Notes under the pieces: generated by a model | Database searches by the model: none | What the model was told of the DNA's origin: nothing | Seen by the model: only the letters and a program-made list of their open reading frames with translations | Program-made: the position numbers and the translations under genes | NCBI GenBank assembly: GCA_026169535.1 | Contig: JAPFCU010000013.1 | Span: 1-64,000, forward strand | Direction of reading: 5' to 3' | Origin: Blautia sp. | GTDB lineage: Bacteria; Bacillota; Clostridia; Lachnospirales; Lachnospiraceae | DNA length: 64,000 bases | Part shown: piece after piece, positions 26,332-35,637 of the stretch | Layout: each line of letters begins with the position of its first letter | Position numbering within the stretch: the first letter of the stretch is position 1

Positions 26332-27396
26332 ATGAGAGCAGAAGTTGTATCCATGGATGCAGAGCATCTGGATAAAGAAGTGATAAAAAAAGCAGGACAG
26401 ATTTTAAAGAATGGAGGCCTGGTGGCTTTTCCTACAGAAACCGTTTACGGACTTGGGGGAAATGCTCTGGATCCAAAAGCATCCATGAAGATTTATGCGG
26501 CCAAGGGACGTCCTTCAGATAATCCTTTGATCGTTCATATTGCTGAGATTGAAAAGCTGAAAGAAGTCACCACTGAAATTCCGGAGGGAGCCAGGATTTT
26601 GGCTGAAAAATATTGGCCGGGTCCTTTGACCATGATCCTTCCAAAAGCGGATATTGTGCCGAAGGAGACAACAGGAGGACTGGACAGTGTGGCTGTCCGT
26701 TTTCCAAGTGATGTGATCGCACAGGAGCTTATTAAGGCTGCCGGCGGCTTTGTGGCGGCGCCAAGCGCGAATACTTCAGGACGGCCAAGCCCTACTATGG
26801 CAGAACATGTAGAGGAAGATCTGGGAGATGCCATTGACATGATCCTGGACGGAGGTCAGGTTGGGATTGGCCTGGAGTCCACGATTGTGGATTTTACAGA
26901 AAAAATCCCTGTGGTCTTAAGGCCAGGATATATTTCTCTGGAAATGCTGCAGGAGACACTTGGAGAGGTAAGGATGGACAAAGGGCTTCTGATCACAGAC
27001 AGCAGTGTGCGTCCGAAGGCTCCGGGAATGAAGTACCGCCACTATGCTCCGGAGGCGGATCTTTCCATTGTGGAAGGTGAGACAGAAAAGGTGATCACCT
27101 ATATTAATTCCAGAGCATCAGAGGCTGAGAAACAGGGAAAAACAGTAGGGATCATTGCAACAGATGAAACTGCCGGTTTATATAAAGCTGGGGTTATCCG
27201 CAGCATAGGCAGCAGAGCGGAAGAGGAAACCATCGCGCATCATCTTTATGAAGTGCTTCGGGATTTTGACGGAGATGGTGTAAGCGCTATTTTTTCTGAA
27301 GCTTTTTATACTCCCAAAATGGGACAGGCTATTATGAACCGCCTGCTTAAGGCGGCAGGTCATAAAATTATTAAAGTACAGGAGGAACAAAAATGA
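26332..27396 (+). CDS. L-threonylcarbamoyladenylate synthase (TsaC2/Sua5)
   Basis: First enzyme of the universal t6A37 tRNA modification, making threonylcarbamoyl-AMP from Thr, bicarbonate and ATP. It is 354 residues. The YrdC domain (GGLVAFPTETVYGLGGNA, KGRPSDNPLIVHI, PSANTSGRPSPT) is followed by a linker and the C-terminal Sua5 domain (PGMKYRHYAPEADLSIV). ATG 26332 follows AAGGAG at 26316-26321; an in-frame TTG three codons earlier lacks spacing. It overlaps rpiB by 4 bp. Confidence 0.95.
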   Translation: MRAEVVSMDAEHLDKEVIKKAGQILKNGGLVAFPTETVYGLGGNALDPKASMKIYAAKGRPSDNPLIVHIAEIEKLKEVTTEIPEGARILAEKYWPGPLTMILPKADIVPKETTGGLDSVAVRFPSDVIAQELIKAAGGFVAAPSANTSGRPSPTMAEHVEEDLGDAIDMILDGGQVGIGLESTIVDFTEKIPVVLRPGYISLEMLQETLGEVRMDKGLLITDSSVRPKAPGMKYRHYAPEADLSIVEGETEKVITYINSRASEAEKQGKTVGIIATDETAGLYKAGVIRSIGSRAEEETIAHHLYEVLRDFDGDGVSAIFSEAFYTPKMGQAIMNRLLKAAGHKIIKVQEEQK

Positions 27397-27824
27397 TAGC
27401 ATTAGGATGTGACCACGGTGGATTTGAATTAAAGCAGGAGATCAAAAAACATCTGGATGAACAGAAGGTGAAGTATATTGATTATGGATGTGACGGACTG
27501 GAGGCAGTTGATTATCCTGTTTATGCAAAAAAAGTTGCCCGTGCCATCCAGAGCGGTGAATGTGATAAGGGAATTCTGATCTGTGGAACAGGTATCGGAA
27601 TTTCTATTACAGCAAATAAATTCAAAGGAATCCGTGCAGCTCTTTGCTCAGACTGCTTCAGCGCAGAGGCTACAAGACTCCATAATGATGCCAATGTACT
27701 GGCTATGGGGGGAAGAGTAGTAGGCGCAGGACTTGCACTGAAAATCGTGGATACTTTCCTGAATACCCCGTTTTCCAATGATGAGAGACATATCCGCAGG
27801 ATCAGCCAGATAGAAACAGAGTAA
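27393..27824 (+). CDS. rpiB: Ribose-5-phosphate isomerase B
   Basis: Interconverts ribose-5-P and ribulose-5-P in the pentose phosphate pathway. It is 143 residues, the usual RpiB length. It starts MIALGCDHGGFELKQEI and has the active-site Cys in ILICGTGIGISITANK and the RLHNDANVLAMGGRVVG segment. Its ATGA overlaps the sua5 stop. The sua5-rpiB pairing is widespread in Firmicutes. Confidence 0.96.
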   Translation: MIALGCDHGGFELKQEIKKHLDEQKVKYIDYGCDGLEAVDYPVYAKKVARAIQSGECDKGILICGTGIGISITANKFKGIRAALCSDCFSAEATRLHNDANVLAMGGRVVGAGLALKIVDTFLNTPFSNDERHIRRISQIETE

Positions 27825-27854
27825 TCAAAAACAGTATACCGGGAGGGGTTTATA

Positions 27855-28343
27855 ATGGGTGATGAAAAAAGAAAGGATTATATTTCCTGGGATGAGTATT
27901 TTATGGGGGTGGCAATGCTCTCCGGAATGCGCTCAAAAGATCCGAATTCCCAGGTGGGAGCCTGCATTGTAAGTCAGGATAATAAAATTCTTTCTATGGG
28001 ATATAACGGTTTCCCTATGGGCTGTTCAGATGATAAATTTCCCTGGGCACGAGAAGGAGACGAACTGGATACAAAGTATCTTTATGTAACGCACAGTGAA
28101 CTGAATGCGATCCTTAATTACAGAGGCGGCAGTCTGGAGGGAGCCAAATTATATGTTTCCCTTTTCCCTTGTAATGAATGTGCCAAAGCTATTATCCAGT
28201 CCGGGATCAAGACCATCGTGTATGATTGTGACAAATATGAAAATACTCCTTCGGTGATAGCTTCCAAACGTATGCTGGATGCAGCCGGAGTCAGATATTA
28301 TAAATATAACCGTACTGGACGGGAAATTAAAATTACAGTCTGA
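27855..28343 (+). CDS. dCMP deaminase (ComEB-like)
   Basis: Zinc deaminase producing dUMP for thymidylate synthesis, 162 residues. Zinc ligands and the proton shuttle appear as HSELNAI (His, Glu) and PCNECAKAI (two Cys). The N-terminal SKDPNSQVGACIVSQDN is typical. The long loop between the two motifs and the YKYNRTGREI tail are seen in Lachnospiraceae members. RBS GGGAGGGG sits 7 nt upstream of the ATG. It is the last gene before the proS T-box. Confidence 0.92.
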   Translation: MGDEKRKDYISWDEYFMGVAMLSGMRSKDPNSQVGACIVSQDNKILSMGYNGFPMGCSDDKFPWAREGDELDTKYLYVTHSELNAILNYRGGSLEGAKLYVSLFPCNECAKAIIQSGIKTIVYDCDKYENTPSVIASKRMLDAAGVRYYKYNRTGREIKITV

Positions 28344-28348
28344 AAGGC

Positions 28349-28377
28349 TTGACAGTAGAGTTTTTTTCGCATACAAT
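28349..28377 (+). promoter_or_regulatory. Sigma-A promoter of the proS leader
   Basis: TTGACA (28349-28354), 17-bp spacer, TACAAT (28372-28377). Confidence 0.85.
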
Positions 28378-28384
28378 GAAATTC

Positions 28385-28694
28385 AGTTCAGGCATCTGCC
28401 TGATGGATAAAAAACGGCAGTGAAGAGAATAGTACATGCGGAACAATCTCAGAGAGGAATCCCAAAGCTTTTAGTTATGAACTGAGCGGTGGTGTGAGGA
28501 TTCTGTGCGGGAAGTATGGAACCGGCCTCGGAGCCCCGTACAATTGAAGTGCGGCGTATTTCTGCGTTAAAGAAAAAGAGAGAGCAGTATATACTAGGTC
28601 TGTGGTATACAGAACGATTAGGGAGGTACTGCTAATCAGGGTGGTACCGCCGAAGTCCTTCGGTCCCTTTGCAGGGATTGGAAGGGCTTTTTTA
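28385..28694 (+). promoter_or_regulatory. T-box riboswitch (proline) upstream of proS
   Basis: The T-box core AGGGTGGTACCGC lies at 28639-28651. The terminator is AAGTCCTTC / GAAGGGCTT with an inner TCCCT/AGGGA stem and a T-run (about 28653-28694). A GAA-CCG context at 28519-28524 fits a proline specifier. The leader is long, about 300 nt. The open frame starting at 28669 within it is non-coding. Confidence 0.9.
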
Positions 28695-28761
28695 TTGTTT
28701 TATCCTGTCCTTCCAGATCCTGGAAACAAGAAATAAATGTATTGAGAAAAGGAGAACGATC

Positions 28762-30201
28762 ATGGCAAAAGAGAAAAAATTAGTAGAAGCCATCACTTCC
28801 ATGGAGGAAGATTTTGCACAGTGGTATACTGACGTGGTTAAAAAAGCAGAGCTTTGTGATTATACAAGCGTAAAAGGATGTATGGTCATTAAGCCGGCAG
28901 GATATGCTATCTGGGAGAATATCCAGAATGAGCTTGACAGAAGATTTAAGGAAACAGGGGTACAGAATGTGTATATGCCAATGTTTATCCCGGAATCTCT
29001 TCTCCAGAAAGAAAAGGATCATGTAGAAGGATTTGCTCCGGAGGTTGCATGGGTAACTCACGGAGGTCTGGACCCTTTGCAGGAACGTCTTTGCGTACGT
29101 CCGACATCTGAGACCCTGTTCTGTGATTTTTATCAGAAAGAGATCCAGTCTCACAGAGATCTTCCGAAGGTTTATAACCAGTGGTGCTCTGTAGTGCGCT
29201 GGGAAAAAACAACACGTCCATTCCTCCGCTCCAGAGAATTCCTGTGGCAGGAAGGTCACACAGCCCACGCTACAGCAGAAGAAGCAGAGGAAAGAACCAT
29301 TCAGATGCTGAACGTGTATGCAGACTTCTGTGAGGAAGTTCTTGCTATTCCGGTAGTAAAAGGACAGAAAACAGACAAAGAAAAATTTGCTGGTGCAGAG
29401 GCTACTTATACGATTGAGTCTCTGATGCATGATGGAAAAGCACTGCAGTCCGGAACCAGCCATAACTTTGGAGATGGATTTGCAAAGGCTTTTGGCATCC
29501 AGTACACAGATAAAGAAAATAAGCTTCAGTATGTACATCAGACTTCCTGGGGTATGACTACCCGTATGATCGGTGCGATCATCATGGTACACGGTGATAA
29601 CAGTGGTCTTGTGCTTCCGCCAAGAATTGCGCCGGTACAGGCAGTTGTGATTCCGATCCAGCAGCGTAAAGAGGGCGTACTGGAGAAAGCGGATCAGTTG
29701 TTTGCAGCTCTGAAAGCAGCAGGCATCCGTGTAAAGGTAGATGATACAGACAGAAGTCCTGGATATAAATTCTCCGAGCAGGAAATGCGTGGAATTCCGG
29801 TTCGTATTGAGTGCGGTCCAAAGGATATTGAAAATGGGCAGGCTGTGATCTGCCGCCGAGACACAAGAGAAAAATATGTGGTGACGTTTGAAGAGCTTGC
29901 GTCAAAGGTACAGGAAATCCTGGATACCATGCAGAAGGATATGCTGGAAAGAGCCCGTGCACATCGTGATGCTCATACCTATGTAGCTACAGATTATGAG
30001 ACCTTTAAGGAGACAATCAATACAAAACCTGGCTTTGTAAAAGCAATGTGGTGCGGAGATCAGGCTTGTGAGGACAAGATCAAAGAGGATGTTCAGGCAA
30101 CCTCCAGATGTATGCCTTTTGAGCAGGAACATTTAAGTGATGTCTGTGTATGCTGCGGCAAACCGGCTAAAAAAATGGTTTACTGGGGCAGAGCATATTA
30201 A
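28762..30201 (+). CDS. proS: Prolyl-tRNA synthetase, archaeal/eukaryotic-type
   Basis: Charges tRNA-Pro. It is 479 residues, the short form without the INS editing domain found in the 570-residue bacterial type. Class II motifs include [24 protein letters not shown] and [22 protein letters not shown]. The C-terminus has the extra zinc-binding-like domain ending [19 protein letters not shown], diagnostic of the archaeal/eukaryotic type. ATG 28762 follows AAAAGGAGA. It is regulated by the upstream T-box. Confidence 0.96.
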   Translation: MAKEKKLVEAITSMEEDFAQWYTDVVKKAELCDYTSVKGCMVIKPAGYAIWENIQNELDRRFKETGVQNVYMPMFIPESLLQKEKDHVEGFAPEVAWVTHGGLDPLQERLCVRPTSETLFCDFYQKEIQSHRDLPKVYNQWCSVVRWEKTTRPFLRSREFLWQEGHTAHATAEEAEERTIQMLNVYADFCEEVLAIPVVKGQKTDKEKFAGAEATYTIESLMHDGKALQSGTSHNFGDGFAKAFGIQYTDKENKLQYVHQTSWGMTTRMIGAIIMVHGDNSGLVLPPRIAPVQAVVIPIQQRKEGVLEKADQLFAALKAAGIRVKVDDTDRSPGYKFSEQEMRGIPVRIECGPKDIENGQAVICRRDTREKYVVTFEELASKVQEILDTMQKDMLERARAHRDAHTYVATDYETFKETINTKPGFVKAMWCGDQACEDKIKEDVQATSRCMPFEQEHLSDVCVCCGKPAKKMVYWGRAY

Positions 30202-30202
30202 T

Positions 30203-31528
30203 ATGAAGCTTGAGATACCTTCCAGTGCAGAAAAAATCCTGCGTGTTCTGGAAGAAAACGGACATGAGGCCTATGTGGTGGGAGGCTGTGTCAGAGATTC
30301 TATTTTGGGACGTTCACCGGACGACTGGGATATCACCACATCGGCTTCTCCGGAGCAGGTAAAGGAGCTGTTCCGAAAAACGGTAGACACCGGGCTTCAG
30401 CACGGAACTATTACAGTTCTTATTGATAAAGAAGGTTTTGAAGTAACCACGTACCGGGTGGACGGTGATTACGAGGATGGCCGTCATCCACGGGAAGTGA
30501 TGTTTACTTCAAGCCTGGAAGAAGATCTGAAAAGACGGGATTTTACCATTAATGCCATGGCATATCATCCGGACAGAGGTCTGGTGGATTTGTTTCATGG
30601 AATGGAAGATATGGAGCAAAAAGTGATCCGCTGTGTAGGAAATCCAATGGAGCGTTTTCGCGAGGATGCCCTTCGAATTCTTCGGGCAGTACGATTTTCT
30701 GCTCAGCTGGGATTTCAGATTGAGGAAAATACACAGGCTGGAATCCGTTCTCTTGCACCTAATCTGAAAAATGTCAGTGCGGAGAGAATTCAGGTGGAAC
30801 TGGTAAAGCTTCTGGTATCCCCTCATCCGGATTACCTCAGGACTGCCTATGAAACAGGGATTACAGGAGAATTCCTTCCGGAATTTGATGCATGTATGAA
30901 GACGGAGCAAAACACACCACATCATTGTTATACTGTTGGAGAACATACCTTGCAGAGTCTGCTGAATGTTCGTGCAGACAAAGTTCTGAGACTGACAATG
31001 CTTCTTCACGACATGGGAAAGCCTGTGGTAAAAAAGACGGATGAAAATGGAAGGGATCATTTTAAACTTCATGGTCCTCAGAGCGAACAGATGGCGAAAT
31101 CGATTCTTCGGCGCCTGAAATTTGATAATGATACATTGTATAAGGTATGTCGTCTGGTGAAATGGCATGATGCCAGACCACTGCCGGAAATGGTTTCCGT
31201 ACGCCGTGCTGTAAATAGGATCGGAGAGGATATTTTTCCACTTTATCTGGAGGTGCAGGAGGCAGATATGCTTGCCCAGAGTACCTACAGAAGAGAAGAA
31301 AAAAAAGCCCGGCTTCAGGGAGTACGCAAGTGTTATGAAGAAATTTTAGAGAGAAAGCAGTGCATATCTCTGAAATCCCTTGCAGTTACCGGACGTGATC
31401 TGATAGCAGCAGGATGTAAGCCCGGACCAGGTCTGGGAGATATTCTTGATGAAATGCTGGAACATGTACTGGAATATCCGGAAGACAATACAAAGGAAAA
31501 ATTGATGGAATTTTTTAAAAAGAATTAA
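30203..31528 (+). CDS. cca: CCA-adding tRNA nucleotidyltransferase
   Basis: Adds or repairs the 3' CCA end of tRNAs. It is 441 residues from ATG 30203, 1 bp after the proS stop; a longer frame from 30137 would overlap proS. The class II nucleotidyltransferase head has VVGGCVRDSILGRSPDDWDIT, RRDFTINAMAYHPD and RFREDALRILRAVRFSAQLGF. The C-terminal half has an HD domain (LRLTMLLHDMGKPVVKKT, VKWHDARPL). The RBS is weak, suggesting coupling to proS translation. Confidence 0.95.
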   Translation: MKLEIPSSAEKILRVLEENGHEAYVVGGCVRDSILGRSPDDWDITTSASPEQVKELFRKTVDTGLQHGTITVLIDKEGFEVTTYRVDGDYEDGRHPREVMFTSSLEEDLKRRDFTINAMAYHPDRGLVDLFHGMEDMEQKVIRCVGNPMERFREDALRILRAVRFSAQLGFQIEENTQAGIRSLAPNLKNVSAERIQVELVKLLVSPHPDYLRTAYETGITGEFLPEFDACMKTEQNTPHHCYTVGEHTLQSLLNVRADKVLRLTMLLHDMGKPVVKKTDENGRDHFKLHGPQSEQMAKSILRRLKFDNDTLYKVCRLVKWHDARPLPEMVSVRRAVNRIGEDIFPLYLEVQEADMLAQSTYRREEKKARLQGVRKCYEEILERKQCISLKSLAVTGRDLIAAGCKPGPGLGDILDEMLEHVLEYPEDNTKEKLMEFFKKN

Positions 31529-31540
31529 GAATATGTAATG

Positions 31541-31578
31541 CAGGTCCGGAGCAGAAAAATCCGGACCTGTTCATTTTG
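31541..31578 (+). terminator. Terminator of proS-cca
   Basis: Perfect 10-bp stem CAGGTCCGGA / TCCGGACCTG (31541-31550, 31560-31569) followed by a T-rich tract. Confidence 0.85.
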
Positions 31579-31637
31579 TTCAGATACAGATATTTCGTAT
31601 GCAGATTCATATCTGCAGCGGAAATCATGTTTTGTCC

Positions 31638-31667
31638 TCATATTCTGCCCCCTCCTTTACATAAGAT
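31638..31667 (+). promoter_or_regulatory. Sigma-E-like promoter of the cotS-like gene
   Basis: TCATATT (31638-31644) and CATAAGAT (31660-31667) with a 15-bp spacer. These match the sigma-E -35 (ATATT core) and -10 (CATAnnnT) patterns. It lies 31 bp before the proposed TTG start. Confidence 0.6.
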
Positions 31668-31698
31668 AGAAAGTACAAAAAATGAGGGGGAAACCGAT

Positions 31699-32670
31699 TT
31701 GTATGATTATGGACTCAGTACCCTGACTCAGTATCAGCTGACAGTCAGAACTACAGCACGGATAAGAGGCGCGCTTCTTTGCCGAACAGACAGGGGAGAT
31801 TACATCATTCGTGAATTTAAGGGATCTGAGAGAAAACTGAAAAAACAACAGGAACTTCTTTTAAAAATGAGAGATGCCGGATGCATGGTGGATGTATATG
31901 TACAAAATGAAGAGGGGGAGCTTATTTCTTATGACAGAGACGGGATACCATATACACTTCAGCTGTGGCTGGAAGGACGAGAGTGTGATCCGAGATCAAA
32001 GGAAGAAATTTTGATGGCAGTAAGAACGCTGGCCGTAATCCATAAAGAGATGCATCTGCCTTTAGAACCAGATTATGTAGAAACGGATCTTTCTGAGGAA
32101 TACCGCCGTCATAATCAGGAACTTCGAAAGATACGTAAATTTATTCGTAAGAAAGGTCCGTCCAGTGTTTTTGAAAAAGAGTATCTGAACGTGGTGGAAT
32201 GGTTTCTTGAAAGAGCAGAGCAGGCAGAGCAGATGCTGGAGAAATCTTTCTATCGTGAACTGTACCGGGAGGCTCTGAACAAGGGAAGTATCTGTCATGG
32301 AGAATACAACCAGCATAATGTACGGATACTGAAAAACGAAGCAGGAGTGACAGGATTTTCACATTGGTGTTTTGGAATACAGGCAGGAGACCTTTACCGG
32401 TTTATGCGTAAAATCCTGGAAAAATACAACTGGAATCAGGGTCTGTCAGAAGAAATGCTGAAAGCTTACTGTGGGATCAGTGCTCTTTCAAAAGAGGAAA
32501 AAGAATATTTGAAGATTCGTTTTTCATATCCTGACAAATTCTGGAAAATTTCTAATTATTATTACACACATAATAAAGCCTGGATTTCGGAAAAAAACAC
32601 GGAAAAGCTTAAGATGCTTATCTGTCAAAGGGAAAAATGGGATAGATTCTGCAAAGAATGCTTCAGATAA
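31699..32670 (+). CDS. CotS/YutH-family spore coat kinase-like protein
   Basis: 323 residues. The fold is that of aminoglycoside/choline-type phosphotransferases, as in spore coat CotS. Visible are YIIREFKGSERKL (phosphate-loop lysine region), YTLQLWLEGRECDPR (hinge) and SICHGEYNQHNVRI (catalytic loop, with HGE where HGD is usual), then a degenerate metal site FSHWCFGIQAGDLYR, so catalysis may be lost. TTG 31699 is chosen because AGGGGGA (31684-31690) is well placed and the sigma-E-like promoter lies just upstream; a longer frame from 31576 would include the promoter. It is likely a mother-cell coat protein. Confidence 0.78.
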   Translation: MYDYGLSTLTQYQLTVRTTARIRGALLCRTDRGDYIIREFKGSERKLKKQQELLLKMRDAGCMVDVYVQNEEGELISYDRDGIPYTLQLWLEGRECDPRSKEEILMAVRTLAVIHKEMHLPLEPDYVETDLSEEYRRHNQELRKIRKFIRKKGPSSVFEKEYLNVVEWFLERAEQAEQMLEKSFYRELYREALNKGSICHGEYNQHNVRILKNEAGVTGFSHWCFGIQAGDLYRFMRKILEKYNWNQGLSEEMLKAYCGISALSKEEKEYLKIRFSYPDKFWKISNYYYTHNKAWISEKNTEKLKMLICQREKWDRFCKECFR

Positions 32671-32684
32671 AAGGCGGTTCGTAC

Positions 32685-32713
32685 TTCACTTTTTCGGAAA
32701 ACAGGTGTATAAT
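32685..32713 (+). promoter_or_regulatory. Promoter of the phosphoglucomutase gene
   Basis: TTCACT (32685-32690), 17-bp spacer, TATAAT (32708-32713). Confidence 0.65.
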
Positions 32714-32777
32714 CAAAGCTATAAACTGTTCGTACTACGGACGCAAAAAAACAAGACACATAGGGAGGTATAGCGGT

Positions 32778-34511
32778 ATGGATTCCAGAGAAGTATATGA
32801 GCAGTGGCTTGCAAACCCATACTTTGATGAAGCAACCAAGGAAGAACTGAAAAACATCGCGGAAGAAGAAAATGAAATAAAAGAACGTTTTTACATGGAT
32901 CTTGAATTCGGTACAGCTGGTCTGCGCGGAATCATCGGCGCAGGAACAAACCGCATGAATATTTATGTGGTAAGAAGAGCAACACAGGGACTTGCCAATT
33001 ATATTGCAAAGGTTGACAAAAAATCTCAGGGAGTGGCAATTGCATACGACTCTCGTAATATGTCTCCTGAATTTGCACAGGAAGCAGCTCTTTGTCTGGC
33101 TGCAAATGGAATCAAGGCATATATCTTTGAATCCTTAAGACCTACACCGGAGCTGTCCTTTGCAGTCCGCCATCTGGGATGCATCGCAGGCATCAATGTA
33201 ACAGCCAGTCACAATCCGCCGGAATATAACGGCTACAAAGTTTACTGGGAGGATGGCGCTCAGATCACTCCGCCTCATGACAGCGGTATCATGGGAGAGG
33301 TTAAGGCAATCTCTGACTGGAATACAGTTAAGACAATGGACAAGGCTGAGGCAGAAAAAGCAGGTCTTTATGAAGTGATCGGACAGAACATTGACGATGC
33401 CTACATGGAAGAACTGAAAAAACAGGTGATCCATCATGATGCAATTAAGGCAGAAGGCAAAAATCTGAAGATCGTTTACACACCTCTTCACGGAACAGGA
33501 AATATCCCTGCAAGAAGAATCCTGAAAGAACTTGGATTTGAAAATGTATATGTTGTAAAAGAGCAGGAACTTCCAGACGGCAATTTCCCAACAGTCAGCT
33601 ATCCGAACCCGGAAGCGGCAGAAGCATTTGAGCTTGGTCTGAAACTGGCAAAAGAAATCGATGCGGATCTTGTACTTGCTACAGACCCGGATGCAGACCG
33701 TCTGGGTGTTCGTGTAAAAGATAAAAACGGAGAATATCACGATCTTACCGGAAATATGTCAGGATGTCTTCTTGCAAATTATGAAATCGGTCAGCGTAAG
33801 GCAGTAAACGGAAGTCTTCCGGAGGACGGCGCCCTCATTAAGACAATTGTTACCAGCAATCTGGCTGATGCCATCGCAAAGGGATATGGTGTGAACCTGA
33901 TTGAAGTTCTTACTGGTTTCAAATTTATCGGACAGCAGATCCTTGGATTTGAAAACAGCGGAAAAGGAACCTATCTTTTCGGATTTGAGGAAAGCTATGG
34001 CTGCCTGATCGGTACATATGCAAGAGATAAAGATGCTATTGTGGCAACTATGGCACTTTGCGAGGCTGCAGCATACTATAAGACTCAGGGCAAGACTCTG
34101 TGGGATGCAATGATTGAAATGTATGAACAGTATGGATATTATAAAGATGATATCAAATCTGTTACCCTGAAGGGTATTGAAGGACTCCAGAAGATCCAGG
34201 AGATCATGGATACACTCCGTCAGAATCCGCCGGCAGAATTTGCCGGATACAAGGTAGTATCAGTAAGAGACTACAAAAAAGATACAATTACAGAGCTGGC
34301 AACAGGAGAGGTAAGACCGACTGGTCTTCCGAACTCCAATGTTCTTTATTATGATCTGACTGATGATGCATGGGTATGTGTACGTCCTTCCGGCACAGAA
34401 CCAAAAGTAAAATTCTACTATGGTGTAAAGGGAACTTCTCTTGAAGATGCAGACCAGAGATCTGCAGTTATGGGTGAGGCAGTCCTTGCCATGGTAAATG
34501 CAATGATGTAA
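32778..34511 (+). CDS. Phospho-sugar mutase (alpha-phosphoglucomutase/phosphomannomutase)
   Basis: Interconverts hexose 1- and 6-phosphates, linking glycolysis to glycan and polymer synthesis. It is 577 residues, as in the PgcA type. The phosphoserine loop is TASHNPPEYNGYKVYWEDG, the metal loop DPDADRLGV, the sugar loop FGFEESYGCL, and the phosphate-binding loop RPSGTEPKVKFYYG. ATG 32778 follows GGGAGG at 32763-32768; the 40-codon upstream extension overlaps its promoter and is rejected. The preference between glucose and mannose substrates cannot be read from sequence alone. Confidence 0.94.
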   Translation: MDSREVYEQWLANPYFDEATKEELKNIAEEENEIKERFYMDLEFGTAGLRGIIGAGTNRMNIYVVRRATQGLANYIAKVDKKSQGVAIAYDSRNMSPEFAQEAALCLAANGIKAYIFESLRPTPELSFAVRHLGCIAGINVTASHNPPEYNGYKVYWEDGAQITPPHDSGIMGEVKAISDWNTVKTMDKAEAEKAGLYEVIGQNIDDAYMEELKKQVIHHDAIKAEGKNLKIVYTPLHGTGNIPARRILKELGFENVYVVKEQELPDGNFPTVSYPNPEAAEAFELGLKLAKEIDADLVLATDPDADRLGVRVKDKNGEYHDLTGNMSGCLLANYEIGQRKAVNGSLPEDGALIKTIVTSNLADAIAKGYGVNLIEVLTGFKFIGQQILGFENSGKGTYLFGFEESYGCLIGTYARDKDAIVATMALCEAAAYYKTQGKTLWDAMIEMYEQYGYYKDDIKSVTLKGIEGLQKIQEIMDTLRQNPPAEFAGYKVVSVRDYKKDTITELATGEVRPTGLPNSNVLYYDLTDDAWVCVRPSGTEPKVKFYYGVKGTSLEDADQRSAVMGEAVLAMVNAMM

Positions 34512-34523
34512 CAGTGGTGAGAT

Positions 34524-34910
34524 ATGGAAGTATTTGATGAATTTATGGAAGTAGTCAGGGCAGTCAGAAAAAACTGTCCCTGGGATAAAGTTCAGACGCA
34601 TGAAAGCCTGAAACCTTATCTGGTCAATGAAACAAATGAGCTTCTGGAAGGAATCGACCGTCTGAAAAATGAAAATGACAGCGAAAACCTTTGTGAGGAG
34701 CTTGGTGATGTGCTGTTTCAGGTAGCGCTTCACAGTGTCATTGCCCAGGAAGAGGGACTTTTTACTATTGAAGATGTGGTTTCGGGAATATCCTCAAAAA
34801 TGCAGTTTCGCCATCCGAAGATTTTTTCTCCGGAGGATAAAGAAGCGGTAAAGCTTACCTGGGATGAACTGAAAAAAAAGGAAAAAGAACAAAGATCGAA
34901 AACACGCTGA
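34524..34910 (+). CDS. mazG: MazG-type nucleoside triphosphate pyrophosphohydrolase
   Basis: Short single-domain MazG, 128 residues, hydrolysing NTPs to NMP and PPi. The conserved core is NCPWDKVQTHESLKPYLVNE, then ETNELLEGI and EELGDVLFQVALHS, the E-x2-E and E-x2-D metal-binding helices. The C-terminal FRHPKIFSPEDKEAVKLTWDELK is standard. It starts 12 bp after the mutase gene, probably in the same transcript. It opens the conserved yabN-to-ftsH gene block of Firmicutes, here lacking the methylase domain fused in Bacillus YabN. Confidence 0.93.
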   Translation: MEVFDEFMEVVRAVRKNCPWDKVQTHESLKPYLVNETNELLEGIDRLKNENDSENLCEELGDVLFQVALHSVIAQEEGLFTIEDVVSGISSKMQFRHPKIFSPEDKEAVKLTWDELKKKEKEQRSKTR

Positions 34911-34924
34911 ACATGGCGCTGATA

Positions 34925-34950
34925 CAAGGTTTTTAGCGCAAAAAACCTTG
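34925..34950. repeat. Perfect inverted repeat overlapping the hup promoter
   Basis: CAAGGTTTTT (34925-34934) and AAAAACCTTG (34941-34950), 6-bp loop. The right arm includes the first three bases of the hup -35 box. It may terminate mazG transcription, or act as an operator. Confidence 0.5.
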
Positions 34951-34976
34951 ACAATCCATAGGAAAAGGTATATAAA
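34948..34976 (+). promoter_or_regulatory. Sigma-A promoter of hup
   Basis: TTGACA (34948-34953), 17-bp spacer, TATAAA (34971-34976). Confidence 0.75.
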
Positions 34977-35051
34977 TAGAAGATAGCGTGTGATTGACAG
35001 GAAGCATAACGCGATAATAAAGAAAGAGAGCATTTTATAGGAGGAAACACC

Positions 35052-35330
35052 ATGAATAAAACAGAATTAGTAGCAGCAATGGCGAAAGAGACAAATCTTT
35101 CCAGGAAAGATGTAGAAGCAGTTCTGAAATCTTTCACCGATGTTGTAGCATCTGAGCTCAAGAAGGGTGGTAAGATCCAGCTGGTTGGATTTGGTACCTT
35201 TGAAGTAAGCGAGAGAGCTGCAAGAGAGGGAAGAAATCCTCATACTGGTGAAACCATGAAAATCGAAGCTTCCAAAGCACCGAAATTCAAAGCAGGCAAA
35301 GCTTTAAAAGATCTTGTAAACGATAAATAA
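35052..35330 (+). CDS. hup: HU-family DNA-binding protein
   Basis: Histone-like nucleoid protein, 92 residues. It opens MNKTELVAAMAKETNLSRKD. The family signature GFGTFEVSERAAREGRNPHTGE forms the DNA-bending arm, and the end is KAPKFKAGKALKDLVN. RBS TAGGAGGAAA precedes the ATG. Its own strong promoter and terminator make it an independent, probably highly expressed gene inserted in the mazG-ftsH block, as in other Clostridia. Confidence 0.97.
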   Translation: MNKTELVAAMAKETNLSRKDVEAVLKSFTDVVASELKKGGKIQLVGFGTFEVSERAAREGRNPHTGETMKIEASKAPKFKAGKALKDLVNDK

Positions 35331-35374
35331 TAAGAGTGCAAAAGGGGGGACAGTTTTGTTCCCTCTTATTTTAT
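35329..35374 (+). terminator. Terminator after hup
   Basis: AATAAGAG (35329-35336) / CTCTTATT (35363-35370) with an inner GCAAAA/TTTTGT pairing, then TTAT. Its left arm overlaps the hup stop codon. Confidence 0.7.
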
Positions 35375-35390
35375 GTAATCGGAGGTAGTT

Positions 35391-35630
35391 ATGCGTTTAG
35401 ATAAATATTTAAAGGTATCCCGCCTGATCAAAAGAAGAACTGTGGCAAATGAGGCCTGTGATGCAGGGCGGGTTCTTTTGAATGAAAAACCTGCCCGGGC
35501 GTCAGCTGCTGTAAAAGCAGGGGATATTATTGAAATCCAGTTTGGAGGAAAGAGTGTTAAGGTTGAAGTCCTGGATGTAAAAGAGACTGTCCGTAAAGAA
35601 GAAGCAGAAAATATGTTTCGTTATCTTTAA
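35391..35630 (+). CDS. rqcP: S4-domain RNA-binding protein RqcP (YabO)
   Basis: 79-residue S4 domain protein. Its Bacillus homologue stabilises peptidyl-tRNA on stalled 50S subunits during RqcH-driven Ala tailing. It begins MRLDKYLKVSRLIKRRTVANEACDAG-like, with GRVLLNE and KPARASAAVKAGDIIEI typical of the fold. RBS CGGAGG sits 6 bp upstream. Its position between hup and yabP is the conserved one. Confidence 0.93.
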   Translation: MRLDKYLKVSRLIKRRTVANEACDAGRVLLNEKPARASAAVKAGDIIEIQFGGKSVKVEVLDVKETVRKEEAENMFRYL

Positions 35631-35637
35631 AACAGAA

